A DNA stretch of 64,000 bases, taken from contig NZ_JAEH01000013.1 in NCBI RefSeq assembly GCF_000518805.1, positions 1 through 64,000 of the forward strand. The letters are read 5' to 3'. The position numbers and the translations under genes were made by a program. Positions 18,271 to 27,906 of the stretch are shown piece after piece. A model generated the notes under the pieces. It ran no database searches. It was not told the DNA's origin and was given only the letters and a program-made list of their open reading frames with translations. The stretch comes from Shewanella waksmanii ATCC BAA-643 (GTDB taxonomy: Bacteria > Pseudomonadota > Gammaproteobacteria > Enterobacterales > Shewanellaceae). The first letter of the stretch is position 1; every line of letters starts with the position of its first letter.

Positions 18271-20268
18271 ATGTTTAATAAAATTAAGTCTTCAATCGTC
18301 GCCCAATTAACCTTAGGTTTGTGTATCGCCTTGTTTAGTATTACGGTGCTCAATGGCGCCATTAACTTACAACGCGTCACCGAACAAACTGAGTCGTTTT
18401 ACCAACAGGCGGTGCAGCAGTCTCTGGATCGCGTGACCACTGAGCTAGGTAATATTTTATTAACTAAAAAACTGCAGTCAGATGCGTTATTTCTAAACCC
18501 CACCAGCCTGGACGCCATTGCTAGCCTTAAGATACGCGGTGCCTCGTACGATGATAATACGCAGATCACTGACCTACTTGAGTTCATTAACCAAATCGCA
18601 GCGATGGATCCGCTTATCGTGACTCCCTATTTTTCATCGGCGGTGACCCATGAATACTATGATATTTATGGTCGCTACCTTGATAATGATTACAACGTAT
18701 CGACTCGCCCATGGTGGCAAGAACTGTTAAAAATCAATCGCCTCTATATTGAAGATCCGCAGCGAGATCTTTCCGGGCGATTGGCTGTTGCTATGCGCCA
18801 GCCCCTTTATCGAGACGATGTTTTACTTGGTAGCGTTGGCCTAGATATAGAAATGACAGGATTTACTCAGGAGTTGATGCACAAGGCTAAAATTAACGGT
18901 GTCGGCGAAGCCTTTCTAATGACCGACAAAGGCGCTGCCGTCGCCTTTCCAGATATAGATCAATTTACCGGTAATAAGTTACGAATTGCAGATGTCGACC
19001 AGCATTTCAAGCAAGCTAAAGGGTTTAATGATTTACAACAAGCAATGCTCGCCGGTACTGTTAGTGACTTTCCTGTGCAGTGGCAGGGCCAAGCCTATCG
19101 AGTATATAGTCAAGCCATTACACTCACAGCCCCCAAGCTTGACTGGCAAGTTGCTGTCATGCTTCCAGAAAGCGCGATTAGCCAACCGCTGGAGCAAGCG
19201 CAGCTATCTGAATTGCTGCGAATCGTGGTTATCTTAGTCATTATGGCTTTGGTCATTGCGTCATATAGTCGTTGGCAACTTAAACCTATAAAACAATTAC
19301 TTGATGGCCTACAAACCATCGCTAGCGGAGATGCAGATCTATCGCAACGGATTAAATTAAATCGCCAAGATGAACTCGGTGCACTCGCGCAAGCCTTCAA
19401 CCAATTCGTCAGCCAACTGCAAAACTTAGTACAAGACACCCGAGACTCAGCCGGCAATGTCAAAACTCAAACCGAGGAGGCGCAAACCTCAATCAATCAG
19501 TCTCAGCAACACATTACTAGTCAGAAGCAGCAAATAGAGTCTGTTGCGAGTGCTGCAACGCAGACAGCACAAACCTCTGAGCATGTCTCAACACGTATTG
19601 GCAGTGTTTACGATATTGCGCAGCAAACTGATAGGCAAGTGCAAAGCGGTCTTAAGGTGGTGAGCCAATCTGTACAGGGGATTGAGCAACTAAACAACCA
19701 AATTAGCCAAGCTTCCGATGTGGCTAGTCATTTAAAGGCTGAAACAGAGAATATCTCTGAAGTGCTAGATGTGATTAAGGCCATTGCCGAACAAACCAAC
19801 TTATTGGCACTTAATGCGGCAATCGAAGCTGCAAGAGCCGGAGAACAAGGGCGAGGTTTTGCAGTCGTGGCCGATGAAGTACGTTCTTTGGCATCAAAGA
19901 CACAAGATTCTACCTCTCGAATCCAAGATATTATTGTGCGTTTGCAAAGCAGTGCAAACGACACTGTAGAGGTAATGAACGCCAGCCAACAAGACACCCG
20001 CCAGTGCATGCAGCACAGTGATGAAATAGCCGATACCTTCAATGCAATTACCGATGCACTGGGTCAATTCCAACAACAAACCAATGAAATTGCCAGTGCC
20101 ATTACTCAGCAAACTGCAGCAGCGCAGCTGATCAGTGAAAACATTTGCGCTGTTAGTGACAAAGCCGATGAAAGTGTCAATCAAATTCAACGAGTGACAC
20201 GATCGATTGGCACCGCTGAATCACAAGCCACTCAATTGCAACAGTTGCTCGGCCAATTTAAGGTGTAA
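18271..20268 (+). CDS. Methyl-accepting chemotaxis protein with dCache sensor domain
   Basis: A 665-residue transmembrane chemoreceptor. First membrane helix is residues about 10-32, followed by a periplasmic dCache-type ligand domain (residues 35-300; PWWQELL and [12 protein letters not shown] are typical), a second helix (about 310-330), a HAMP domain ([23 protein letters not shown]) and a long cytoplasmic signalling hairpin. The hairpin tip [20 protein letters not shown] binds CheA and CheW in the family. No CheB/CheR pentapeptide tether is seen at the C-terminus. dCache domains often bind amino acids or other small metabolites; the ligand here is unknown. It stands alone and converges with the LysE-type gene, leaving four bases between stops. 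Confidence 0.95.
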   Translation: MFNKIKSSIVAQLTLGLCIALFSITVLNGAINLQRVTEQTESFYQQAVQQSLDRVTTELGNILLTKKLQSDALFLNPTSLDAIASLKIRGASYDDNTQITDLLEFINQIAAMDPLIVTPYFSSAVTHEYYDIYGRYLDNDYNVSTRPWWQELLKINRLYIEDPQRDLSGRLAVAMRQPLYRDDVLLGSVGLDIEMTGFTQELMHKAKINGVGEAFLMTDKGAAVAFPDIDQFTGNKLRIADVDQHFKQAKGFNDLQQAMLAGTVSDFPVQWQGQAYRVYSQAITLTAPKLDWQVAVMLPESAISQPLEQAQLSELLRIVVILVIMALVIASYSRWQLKPIKQLLDGLQTIASGDADLSQRIKLNRQDELGALAQAFNQFVSQLQNLVQDTRDSAGNVKTQTEEAQTSINQSQQHITSQKQQIESVASAATQTAQTSEHVSTRIGSVYDIAQQTDRQVQSGLKVVSQSVQGIEQLNNQISQASDVASHLKAETENISEVLDVIKAIAEQTNLLALNAAIEAARAGEQGRGFAVVADEVRSLASKTQDSTSRIQDIIVRLQSSANDTVEVMNASQQDTRQCMQHSDEIADTFNAITDALGQFQQQTNEIASAITQQTAAAQLISENICAVSDKADESVNQIQRVTRSIGTAESQATQLQQLLGQFKV

Positions 20269-20272
20269 CACA

Positions 20273-20857
20273 CTAAAACATCATCACCAAAGACAATAGC
20301 AATAACGCCGCCATGGTAATATTAAACCCGCGTAAACGCTGGTCGCAACTGAGCCAGCGTTGCAGTTTTTGCCCAGCGTATGCCCAAATACTCACCGAGG
20401 GGATATTCACCAGTGCAAAGCACATTGACACAATCAATACCCCTTGCCAGGTGCCACTAACGTTATAAACACTCACCGCAGTCAAGGCCATTGACCAAGC
20501 TTTGGGATTGATCCACTGAAAATTTGCCGCCGCAATAAAGCTCATTGGCTTATAGGCGCAATCATGACGACTGGGTTTGCTTAAGGCGATTTTCCCTGCC
20601 AAATAGATAAGATAACCAATACACAATACTTGCAATATTTGCTGTAGCAGCGGCCACTGCTGAAACAACTGCATCAGACCGACGCCAACTAAAACCACCA
20701 TAAAGCTAAAGCCTAGGGTGATACCCAACATGTGCGGAATAGTGCGAACAAATCCCACATTGGCACCCGATGTCATCAACATAATATTGTTGGGGCCTGG
20801 CGACACCGTTGAGGCAAACGCAAAAGTTAGTAGTGCAATGAGACTTTGTAGCTCCAC
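20273..20857 (-). CDS. LysE/RhtB-family amino-acid exporter
   Basis: A 194-residue inner-membrane protein with five to six helices. The N-terminal SPGPNNIMLMTSGANVGF (residues about 19-36) is the LysE-superfamily signature. Members export amino acids or small metabolites; the substrate is not readable. The start is GTG at 20857, giving VELQSLIALLTFAFA. It is divergent from an Lrp/AsnC regulator 108 bp away, a common exporter/regulator arrangement that suggests control by that regulator. Confidence 0.9.
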   Translation of the reverse strand: MELQSLIALLTFAFASTVSPGPNNIMLMTSGANVGFVRTIPHMLGITLGFSFMVVLVGVGLMQLFQQWPLLQQILQVLCIGYLIYLAGKIALSKPSRHDCAYKPMSFIAAANFQWINPKAWSMALTAVSVYNVSGTWQGVLIVSMCFALVNIPSVSIWAYAGQKLQRWLSCDQRLRGFNITMAALLLLSLVMMF

Positions 20858-20892
20858 AGTGATTCTCTCTCGGTAAACAGTAGAGATTGAAT

Positions 20893-20913
20893 TTTACCGC
20901 GTATACAGGTAAA
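20893..20913. promoter_or_regulatory. TTTACC-N9-GGTAAA dyad between LysE exporter and Lrp regulator
   Basis: A 21-bp dyad (TTTACC at 20893-20898, GGTAAA at 20908-20913) sits in the 108-bp divergent promoter space. Lrp-type proteins bind AT-rich imperfect dyads, so this is a plausible autoregulatory operator. The assignment is inference from position. Confidence 0.45.
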
Positions 20914-20965
20914 TTTTATGCCTTATTGACGACAATTACGTGCTTTTAAGCAACAAAATAACATT

Positions 20966-21406
20966 ATGGATAGATTTGACGAAAGAATATTGCAAGCGCT
21001 AAAAGTGAATAGCAAATTGTCTAATGTCGACTTAGCTCAACAAGTGGGTTTATCGCCATCTGCAACGTTAAGAAGAGTGCAAGAACTCGAACGCAGTGGT
21101 GTGATAAAAGGCTATCGGGTTATTTTAGATGCGGGGAAAATGGGCATTGGCTTTATCGCCTATGTCACCATTGGTCTGTCTAATCACAGCAAAGCAGCGC
21201 AAAAGGCATTTGAAAACGACGTAATGCGAGCAACTGAAGTCACTGAGTGCCACAACGTCACCGGCGCCAATGAATATTTACTTAGAGTTGAGACCCGTGA
21301 TCTTAACGCCTATAAACATTTTCATACCGACATTCTCGGTGATATTGCTAACGTGAATGCCATCACCACATTGGTGGTAATGGATACCCCAAAAGATGAG
21401 CGCTAA
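20966..21406 (+). CDS. Lrp/AsnC-family transcriptional regulator
   Basis: A 146-residue regulator. Residues about 4-60 form the winged helix-turn-helix (FDERILQALKVNSKLSNVDL, then VGLSPSATLRRVQELERSGVI), and residues 65-142 form the RAM/AsnC ligand domain (TECHNVTGANEYLLRVETRDL). Such proteins sense amino acids and form dimers to octamers. Its last 11 bases overlap the next gene, and it is divergent from the LysE exporter that it probably controls. Confidence 0.93.
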   Translation: MDRFDERILQALKVNSKLSNVDLAQQVGLSPSATLRRVQELERSGVIKGYRVILDAGKMGIGFIAYVTIGLSNHSKAAQKAFENDVMRATEVTECHNVTGANEYLLRVETRDLNAYKHFHTDILGDIANVNAITTLVVMDTPKDER

Positions 21407-22028
21407 ACCCAAAAACGCTGAGCACCCCGCCATTGTCTTTTTTGATTTTGACGGCACTATCACCGATACCGACTCGTTTACCGCATTTATGCGATACAGT
21501 GCTCAGGTATGGCGTGTTGTCTGTTTTGGTCCTCTGCTTTTGCCACTTTATCTTGGTTATAAAGCCGGCTTTGTTCCAGCCAGCCCACTGCGCCGTTTAG
21601 TATCACTGCTCGCACTGCGCGGCCGACACTATCGAGAGTTACAACATATTGGTCAGCAATATGCCGCGCGTTGCCTGCCTAAGTTTATCCGACCAACGAT
21701 GTTGGCTAAGATAGAGTGGCATCTAGCTCAAGGCCATGAAGTGGTTGTGGTCTCTGCCTCATTAGATTTGTATTTGCAGCCATGGTGCCAGCAACATCAG
21801 CTGGCGTTACTGTGCAGCGAAGTTGAACAGCAGCAACAGCGACTTACCGGCAGCTATGTCAATGGCGACTGCTGCGCACAGAGAAAAGTGAGTCGAATTC
21901 AGCAGGCGTATAACCTCAGTCACTACCAAAAAATCTATGCCTACGGCGACACCGATGAAGACCTGGCGATGCTAGCCCTCGCCGACGAGGCGTATTTAAA
22001 TAATAAGCTTTATCAATCCAAAGCTTAG
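21396..22028 (+). CDS. HAD-superfamily phosphatase, subfamily IB (SerB-like)
   Basis: A 210-residue hydrolase. Motif I is FFDFDGTITDTDSF with D17 and D19, motif II is VVSASLD, and motif III/IV is YAYGDTDEDLAML. The HAD-IB layout resembles phosphoserine phosphatase and CicA-type enzymes, which dephosphorylate small phosphomonoesters or lipid phosphates; the substrate is unknown. A hydrophobic stretch VVCFGPLLLPLYLGYKA in the cap is usual for this group. Its ATG lies inside the end of the Lrp gene (11-bp overlap), so translation is coupled. Confidence 0.88.
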   Translation: MSAKPKNAEHPAIVFFDFDGTITDTDSFTAFMRYSAQVWRVVCFGPLLLPLYLGYKAGFVPASPLRRLVSLLALRGRHYRELQHIGQQYAARCLPKFIRPTMLAKIEWHLAQGHEVVVVSASLDLYLQPWCQQHQLALLCSEVEQQQQRLTGSYVNGDCCAQRKVSRIQQAYNLSHYQKIYAYGDTDEDLAMLALADEAYLNNKLYQSKA

Positions 22029-22155
22029 CGCATGGTATTGCGGGCAATGTCATTGTTAAGCTGGTCATATTCTGTGACGATTATTATTTTGCAAAACCAG
22101 CCCAATTCGCTAATCTGACTGCATAGACCCGCACTTTGCTAGGATTTGACTCGGC

Positions 22156-24060
22156 ATGACGCCAGATAATTTACCACTTATCATTGCAGGCCCCATTTTA
22201 CGTCACTGTGATAACCATCATTTTACTTTGTGGTTTGTTAGCCGTGAGCCTCTTAGCAATTTAAGTGTCGCGTTAACTCAACAAGGCGATACCCCTGTTG
22301 AACTTTTTCAACAAGCATTGACCGAACAGCAATATTTAGCTCTTCCCTTGGGTCAGCGAGCCTACCAGTATCTGATTCAGCTCGAACAACCTGAGTTACT
22401 CCCCAGCGATCAATCGATTGCTTATCAGGTTTATGCCGATGATGTTGCCTTGTTTGGCAACATCGAGGACATACAGTACGATGAGCAAACACCAGTCAAT
22501 TTTATAGTCAAACCTAAGATTGAGCATATGCTGCATGGATCTTGTCGCAATGCCCATCATCACAGTGGTGATGCTTTGGTGGCCGCCGATACCCAACTAG
22601 GCCAAGATTTAAGTCTAGCCGCCAGACCAAGTTTGTTAATGATGAGTGGCGATCAGGTCTATGTGGATGATATTGCTGGGCCTATGTTATACGCCATTGG
22701 CAAAGTCATAGAACTACTCGGTTTGCATGATGAACATATTGACGCGCAAATGCTTACCCACAGCAAACAGATTAGCTATCAACCTGCTGCACTGTACCAA
22801 CGTCATCAAAAGCTGTTACCCCATACAGAATATCCTGCTAAAACAGCCCTAGGTCGCTGGTACCGTAATCACCCAGTGTTCACTTCATCACTGGCCGAAA
22901 ACCACCTTGTCAGCCTGTCAGAAGTGATGGCGCTTTACTTACTTACCTGGTCACCTGAGCTGTGGCAGCAAATTGATATCCCCAAAGAAGTGGCAGGATT
23001 AAGCCCGAAGTTGCAGCAACGTTGGCAGCAGGAGTGGCAGCATTTATTTGAATTTAAAGCCGGCTTACACCAAGTCAGACGTTTGCTTGCCCATATACCC
23101 ACCTATATGATTTTCGATGACCATGATGTCACCGACGATTGGAACCTGACGGCTAAATGGGAAGAAGCCGCCTATGGCCACCGGTTTTCTAAACGGATTA
23201 TCGGCAATGCACTGATAGGCTATACCTTGTTTCAAGGGCTAGGTAATGCGCCAGCCGTTTTTCAACCCACAATAGCTGCCAAGCTAAAGCAATTTCTTAG
23301 TGACTATGATGAGACCAGTCACGACAGTCTGATCGACGATCTACTTAAATTTGAAAACTGGCACTATCAACTCAACACTAGCCCCAAAGTCGTGGTACTT
23401 GATACCCGCACCAATCGCTGGCGCAGTGAATCTAACTTGGCAAAACCTTCCGGCTTAATGGATTGGGAAGCCTTAATGGAGTTTCAGCAGCAATTAGTCG
23501 GCGAAGACAAAGTCATTATCGTCTCTGCTGCCCCCATGTTTGGGGTAAAACTGATTGAAACAATACAAAGAACGGCCACAGCTTTTGGCGCGTCGTTACT
23601 GGTTGATGCTGAAAACTGGATGGCCCACCCCGGCACCGCAAATACCTTGCTTAGTATTTTCCAGCACCGCAAAACCCCACAACAATTTGTGATTTTGTCC
23701 GGCGATGTACATTACTCTTTTGCTTACGACATCCGCATCCGATTCCGCAGAGGCGGACCGAGGATCTATCAAATTACCAGCAGTGGTATTCGTAATCAGT
23801 TTCCTGAAAAGTTACTGCCCTGCTTCGATAAGCTTAATGGATGGCTTTACGGGCACTTCTCACCACTTAACTTCTTTACTAAGCGTAAACGCATGTCTAT
23901 CCGTGGGCGCATACCCAATGGTGAGCGCAGTCAGCGCTTGGTGAACAACAGTGGTATTGGCCATGTCTATTTTGGTGAGAATGGTGAACCAACAAGCATA
24001 CGAGTTTTACATGCTGATATGAGTATCACCCAGTTTGATCCGCCAAGAAGTAAGCGCTAG
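22156..24060 (+). CDS. PhoD-like metallophosphatase
   Basis: A 634-residue protein without signal peptide, so probably cytoplasmic. An N-terminal beta-rich region (residues 1-115) precedes the phosphatase core. Metal-binding motifs follow the PhoD order: GSCRNAHHH (about 131-139), MSGDQVYVDD (about 158-167), IFDDHDVTDDWN (about 318-329), then VVLDTRTNRW and ILSGDVHYSF (about 514-523). PhoD enzymes are phosphodi/monoesterases; several cytoplasmic relatives have unknown substrates. A 127-bp gap separates it from the HAD gene, so it probably has its own promoter. It converges with the following small gene. Confidence 0.85.
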   Translation: MTPDNLPLIIAGPILRHCDNHHFTLWFVSREPLSNLSVALTQQGDTPVELFQQALTEQQYLALPLGQRAYQYLIQLEQPELLPSDQSIAYQVYADDVALFGNIEDIQYDEQTPVNFIVKPKIEHMLHGSCRNAHHHSGDALVAADTQLGQDLSLAARPSLLMMSGDQVYVDDIAGPMLYAIGKVIELLGLHDEHIDAQMLTHSKQISYQPAALYQRHQKLLPHTEYPAKTALGRWYRNHPVFTSSLAENHLVSLSEVMALYLLTWSPELWQQIDIPKEVAGLSPKLQQRWQQEWQHLFEFKAGLHQVRRLLAHIPTYMIFDDHDVTDDWNLTAKWEEAAYGHRFSKRIIGNALIGYTLFQGLGNAPAVFQPTIAAKLKQFLSDYDETSHDSLIDDLLKFENWHYQLNTSPKVVVLDTRTNRWRSESNLAKPSGLMDWEALMEFQQQLVGEDKVIIVSAAPMFGVKLIETIQRTATAFGASLLVDAENWMAHPGTANTLLSIFQHRKTPQQFVILSGDVHYSFAYDIRIRFRRGGPRIYQITSSGIRNQFPEKLLPCFDKLNGWLYGHFSPLNFFTKRKRMSIRGRIPNGERSQRLVNNSGIGHVYFGENGEPTSIRVLHADMSITQFDPPRSKR

Positions 24061-24080
24061 TCCTTTTTGGCACTAGCGCT
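24053..24080. terminator. Inverted repeat at the convergent PhoD-like / small-protein junction
   Basis: AGCGCTAGT (24053-24061) pairs with ACTAGCGCT (24072-24080) across a 10-nt loop. It begins inside the last codons of the PhoD-like gene and lies between two convergent genes. The lack of a clear T-run leaves its function uncertain. Confidence 0.5.
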
Positions 24081-24100
24081 GCTATCAGAGATAAGTAGAC

Positions 24101-24532
24101 TTACTGCTCTGGCTTAGGCATAGGGCGACTAACAGGTGCACTGGTGGCTTGTTCACTACTTTGATGCTTGTGATAAGCGTAGTCTTCTGGGCTATGAGGT
24201 GGTTGAGTTGGTGCCCGCTGAGCACTAGGTGCATCTGGACGAGGCACGGGTGCTTTATGTTGACGCTGTTGCACCACTTGTTGCTCAAACCCATCTTCAT
24301 TAACCACTCGACTTGGACGCTGCTCAACCGGCGCAGTTTGCGATACCGGAGCGCTAATAACCTTGGCCGCCACTGCAGGGGTTTGTGCAGTAGGTGCTGG
24401 CTTTTGGGCACTCGATACTGGCGAGTCTACAGTTGAGGATAGCTCAGCGGCGGGGTCTTGCTGGCTATAGAGTGCCACGGCAGCTAACGAAACGGCCACC
24501 ACGGCAATAGAAATCAGTCCTGTTTTATTCAT
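24101..24532 (-). CDS. Small membrane-anchored proline/glutamine-rich protein, unknown function
   Basis: A 143-residue protein not recognised as a known family. Residues 5-23 (GLISIAVVAVSLAAVALYS) form a single membrane anchor or uncleaved signal. The rest is low complexity, rich in Pro, Ala, Gln and Ser, with repeated SAPV and QKPAP-like runs, and looks disordered and periplasmic. A good ribosome-binding site (AGGA, eight bases before ATG 24532) and a consistent start support it as a real gene. It is followed by no operon partner. Confidence 0.7.
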   Translation of the reverse strand: MNKTGLISIAVVAVSLAAVALYSQQDPAAELSSTVDSPVSSAQKPAPTAQTPAVAAKVISAPVSQTAPVEQRPSRVVNEDGFEQQVVQQRQHKAPVPRPDAPSAQRAPTQPPHSPEDYAYHKHQSSEQATSAPVSRPMPKPEQ

Positions 24533-24640
24533 ATTATTATCCTTTTTATAGGCATAAACTCAGGATAGCGATGCCTTCAGTGTCAAATCAGCATAATCTG
24601 ATATGGTCTAAAAAACAACAATAGAATATTTTATACAAAA

Positions 24641-25591
24641 TTACAAAGTCAACGGCTCACAGCTGACATCGATGGGTTTAGCTGTGATAGGGTCGTTAAA
24701 TTGTAGACGTTGGGCCAATAGTTGTAGCGTCTGATTATAGTCATCATCCTGCGCAGCTTGTAGTTGCGGATAGCATAAATCATTAATAATTGGAATACCT
24801 AAGCTGTGCATATGCAGTCGCAATTGATGGGTTCGACCAGTGATTGGCGCTAGGCTGAATAGTCCAAGTCCTGCCATCACTTGTTCAAGCGTAATGATCG
24901 AATGGCTATTGGGTTCGCCATCAACCACTTTGCGGGTAAAACTCGGTGTGGCTTTGACAATACGATTACGCACCTGCCACTGTAGCGGCAGTGTCAAAGT
25001 GTTATTTTGCCAGCACTGAGATAACTGCGGCGTGAGTGGCGCAATTGCCTGATAGGTTTTAGTAATTTCACCGTCGCGAAATAATCGGTGATAGGCATCA
25101 CGCCCAGAAGCGGTTTTACTCAGCAATACTAAGCCACCTGTGGCCCTATCAAGCCGGTGCGCCGGTTCAATATCCATTAACCCAGTTTGCAGGCGTAGTC
25201 GGTTGACTAAACATTCGTTGATCACCTTACCACTTGGATGCAATGCCAAAAACGGTGGTTTATAAGCAACGATAATCTGCTCATCTTGATAAACGATGCG
25301 ATGTTGCAGCGGTATCTTGGCTTCAACGGCCACTTCTCGGTAGTAGTAAAGGCGTTGGCGACGACGCACCAAACTGTCAAGCGTAACCGGCTGTTTATCG
25401 TGCCAATACACGTTATTGGCCTTGATTCGCGCGCGCCATTGTTCTACATCGATATGTGGAAAGCGCTGACACAAAAACTCCACCACAGTTAAAGAAACTG
25501 ACGCGTCGGCTGGCACCGCGACATAAGATGCTTGTTGGGCACGCACAGTAGAAGGGGTTGCTGCAGGGCTAACAGGGGAAGACTTAGACAT
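24641..25591 (-). CDS. RluA-family RNA pseudouridine synthase
   Basis: A 316-residue enzyme converting uridine to pseudouridine in rRNA or tRNA. The catalytic motif HRLDRATGG (about residue 145-153; Asp is the nucleophile) and LVLLSKTASGRDAYHRLF follow the RluA pattern, with GRTHQLRLHMHSLGIPI near the C-terminus. An S4-like N-terminal part (residues 28-72) is suggested by FLCQRFP...VEQWRARI and the following VYWHDKQPVTLDS. The exact target nucleotide cannot be inferred. It has its own 5' space and 109 bp to the LON-domain gene upstream. Confidence 0.9.
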   Translation of the reverse strand: MSKSSPVSPAATPSTVRAQQASYVAVPADASVSLTVVEFLCQRFPHIDVEQWRARIKANNVYWHDKQPVTLDSLVRRRQRLYYYREVAVEAKIPLQHRIVYQDEQIIVAYKPPFLALHPSGKVINECLVNRLRLQTGLMDIEPAHRLDRATGGLVLLSKTASGRDAYHRLFRDGEITKTYQAIAPLTPQLSQCWQNNTLTLPLQWQVRNRIVKATPSFTRKVVDGEPNSHSIITLEQVMAGLGLFSLAPITGRTHQLRLHMHSLGIPIINDLCYPQLQAAQDDDYNQTLQLLAQRLQFNDPITAKPIDVSCEPLTL

Positions 25592-25699
25592 GACTCGCTC
25601 AAATAACCATTAACGCCAATATTGTAACAGCAATCATGACATTATGATCTGCAAGCAGAGGTACTCGTTCAGTCAATGGTTTGCAACAAGCCAAACCAG

Positions 25700-26278
25700 C
25701 TAGGTCGCGTGAGATTTGATTAACTCTAAAACGAAATCCATCGTCTTATGACAATCAGGTTGGCTCAGTAATAGCTGCTTGTCTTTATTGTACAGAGGTA
25801 ACACCTCTAGCCAGCGCTGACTCACCCAAGTCGCATCATCAAGATGCAAGTGCACATACAAACCGAACAACTCAGGATTCACTTCATAAAACTGCGCTAA
25901 AGCCTGACTAATGAGCTCAAATTCGCCTTCAATAGGCTCATGCTGCCAATTATTAGATGCCAGTGTACGGGCAATCCATGCACCATCACGGCGCTGGGCG
26001 GCAGACAACACTTTTACTCGCTGTCGTCCCTCAAGCACTAAACCTAAACTGTCGTCATCAAGTAAATTAAAGTCGATAATATCGCACTCTGTCGCCAGTG
26101 GATAACAGGGTATGACTTGCTGCTCTCGTTCCATAGCAAAGGCTAATCGGTAGTCGCCTTTTAGCACTTCGGCTATCACCGCAAGCTGGCCGGGTTCGAC
26201 CACGCGGATCTCGATACGACCGCCAGGCAATAGCAGATCATCTCGCGCTATTAGCGCCATCTCATGAGTTAGCATCAC
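25700..26278 (-). CDS. LON peptidase substrate-binding (LON-SB) domain protein
   Basis: A 192-residue protein built only of the N-terminal LON domain: LLLPGGRIEIRVVEPGQLAV near the start, then CDIIDFNLLDDDSLGLVLEGRQRVKV. There is no AAA+ or protease part, so it is not an active protease. Stand-alone LON-SB proteins are common in gammaproteobacteria, and their role is unclear. Two adjacent ATG codons open the frame; the first is used here. It is a single gene with a 353-bp space upstream. Confidence 0.85.
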   Translation of the reverse strand: MMLTHEMALIARDDLLLPGGRIEIRVVEPGQLAVIAEVLKGDYRLAFAMEREQQVIPCYPLATECDIIDFNLLDDDSLGLVLEGRQRVKVLSAAQRRDGAWIARTLASNNWQHEPIEGEFELISQALAQFYEVNPELFGLYVHLHLDDATWVSQRWLEVLPLYNKDKQLLLSQPDCHKTMDFVLELIKSHAT

Positions 26279-26631
26279 TACCCCCTTCCCGCTTTGGGTC
26301 GGCTACAGTGTATGAATTAATCGCAATAAAAGTTGCTTAGCTCAGCCTTTGTTTGTCGCTTTGCTATGACAGCGATAGTTAATGCAGCCGCTGCAATTGA
26401 GTCAATCATTGCAGTCCTTGGCCTCGCAAACACGCCATTACTTAACCAGCGGCACTTTTTAACGATTAGTACAAAAATCAGACAAATTTAATCGATCATG
26501 TAAAGTGTAGCAGCTTCATTCAAAGCTGCTTAGACACAGTAGGCCAACGATATCGCCGCGGCGATCATCCATCGTCACTACTTAATTAGACAGGGGATAT
26601 CACGATTTCATTTCATGATGCAGCGTGAGCG
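26279..26631. other. Intergenic, no gene seen
   Basis: About 350 bp between the LON-domain start and the patatin stop. It should contain the LON-domain promoter. I see no convincing ORF, dyad or RNA gene. Confidence 0.5.
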
Positions 26632-27714
26632 CTAGTACAAGTCCTCTAGATAATCACTTACATTGCCTTTAACTACGACTTCGGCAAACTCATCGGCAAG
26701 CTGCTGACTCATTTTTAGTGCCATTTGCCAGTATTGAATGCGCTCATCGCTACTGAGGCGGCTAAAGTCTTCACGGTCGGGAAGCTTGCCATAAGGCAAA
26801 CTGTCGATAAATCCTTGGCTGGGCGCTAACACCAACGCATCGTGATAATTGCTTGATGCACGGCGCCAACCGAGTGCTTTATCAAACCAACCGGGTTTCA
26901 TATGGGGATAGAAATGCGGATATAAGGTGAGTCCATCGCGGCCGGTATGGGGAATATCAAAATGATAGTCACTGATACCACCATCAAAATAAGCCCCCGC
27001 TGGTGCGCCACTGATATTGTGTACTGGGGCAATCACCCAAGGTATTGCCCCGCTAGCCACAAGCACTTGCTGTACATTGTCTGCGGTTAACGCGACCGTT
27101 GTTGTCGGTAGATCTGCCAATTGGCTAAACGGCGACGTGTTAGGGCTAGTGGCAAACACAGTACGCTGAAAATGTAGCGCGATACTGCGGCGGCTCAACA
27201 AATTACTTGCTGCCGCCCCCAGCAAACCCGCTGCCAGTTGCGCTCGATGCTGCCCCCCATTTAAATGCCGGCCACGGCAGGCAATAAAATGGCTATTTAC
27301 CAGCGGCTGAGTCACGATATCGGCCCCGGATTTAACGCCCACGATGCCACTAATAATCTTCGCGACATTAGCACTGATTTGCTCCGGTGAGGGTTTAGTA
27401 TCGTAACGCTGATTAATGTACAGCGCCTCAAAGCGAGAATAGGCAGCATCAATGTCATCTTGGGCAAAACAGCATAAACGCCACGCGCCAGATGAAGCAC
27501 CTAAGGTATCGATAACATGCTGACGATTAGCTAAAAACTGACTAAAAATATACCGATCTAGCGCGGCAATCCCTATCCACTTAGGCCCACCAGATGCGGC
27601 TAATAGTCGGGTAAACAATTGCGGATTTAAGCCTTGTTGTTCAATGACTTTTCGCGCTGTCGGTCCAACTAAAAATCGTAAACAGCTCACATTAACTCCC
27701 TTAGGTGACGTCAA
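26632..27714 (-). CDS. Patatin-like phospholipase
   Basis: A 360-residue hydrolase of the patatin fold. The oxyanion region is ASGGPKWIG (residues 34-42) rather than the usual GGGxRG, the nucleophile elbow is GASSG (about 72-76, in TLGASSGAWR), and the catalytic Asp is in YFDGGISDYHFD (about 236-247), giving the Ser-Asp dyad. There is no signal peptide, so it probably acts on membrane lipids from the cytoplasm. The variant sits in a recognised bacterial subgroup with ASGG in place of GGGxRG. It is monocistronic. Confidence 0.85.
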   Translation of the reverse strand: MTSPKGVNVSCLRFLVGPTARKVIEQQGLNPQLFTRLLAASGGPKWIGIAALDRYIFSQFLANRQHVIDTLGASSGAWRLCCFAQDDIDAAYSRFEALYINQRYDTKPSPEQISANVAKIISGIVGVKSGADIVTQPLVNSHFIACRGRHLNGGQHRAQLAAGLLGAAASNLLSRRSIALHFQRTVFATSPNTSPFSQLADLPTTTVALTADNVQQVLVASGAIPWVIAPVHNISGAPAGAYFDGGISDYHFDIPHTGRDGLTLYPHFYPHMKPGWFDKALGWRRASSNYHDALVLAPSQGFIDSLPYGKLPDREDFSRLSSDERIQYWQMALKMSQQLADEFAEVVVKGNVSDYLEDLY

Positions 27715-27906
27715 AACGCTGAGGCATTAGTGGCATTTGCGCTTGCCAAACAAATAGCTCAGTGTACACGGCAGATAGGAATAATCTACGATTTTTAATC
27801 ACTTGATAATTGCATGAAAGGCAACCCTGTTGAGGCAAGCACTATTTTCAACAGTCGTTCAAATTAATCTCGACCGCTGAATGTAATCACACTTTAAGCT
27901 AAGCTT

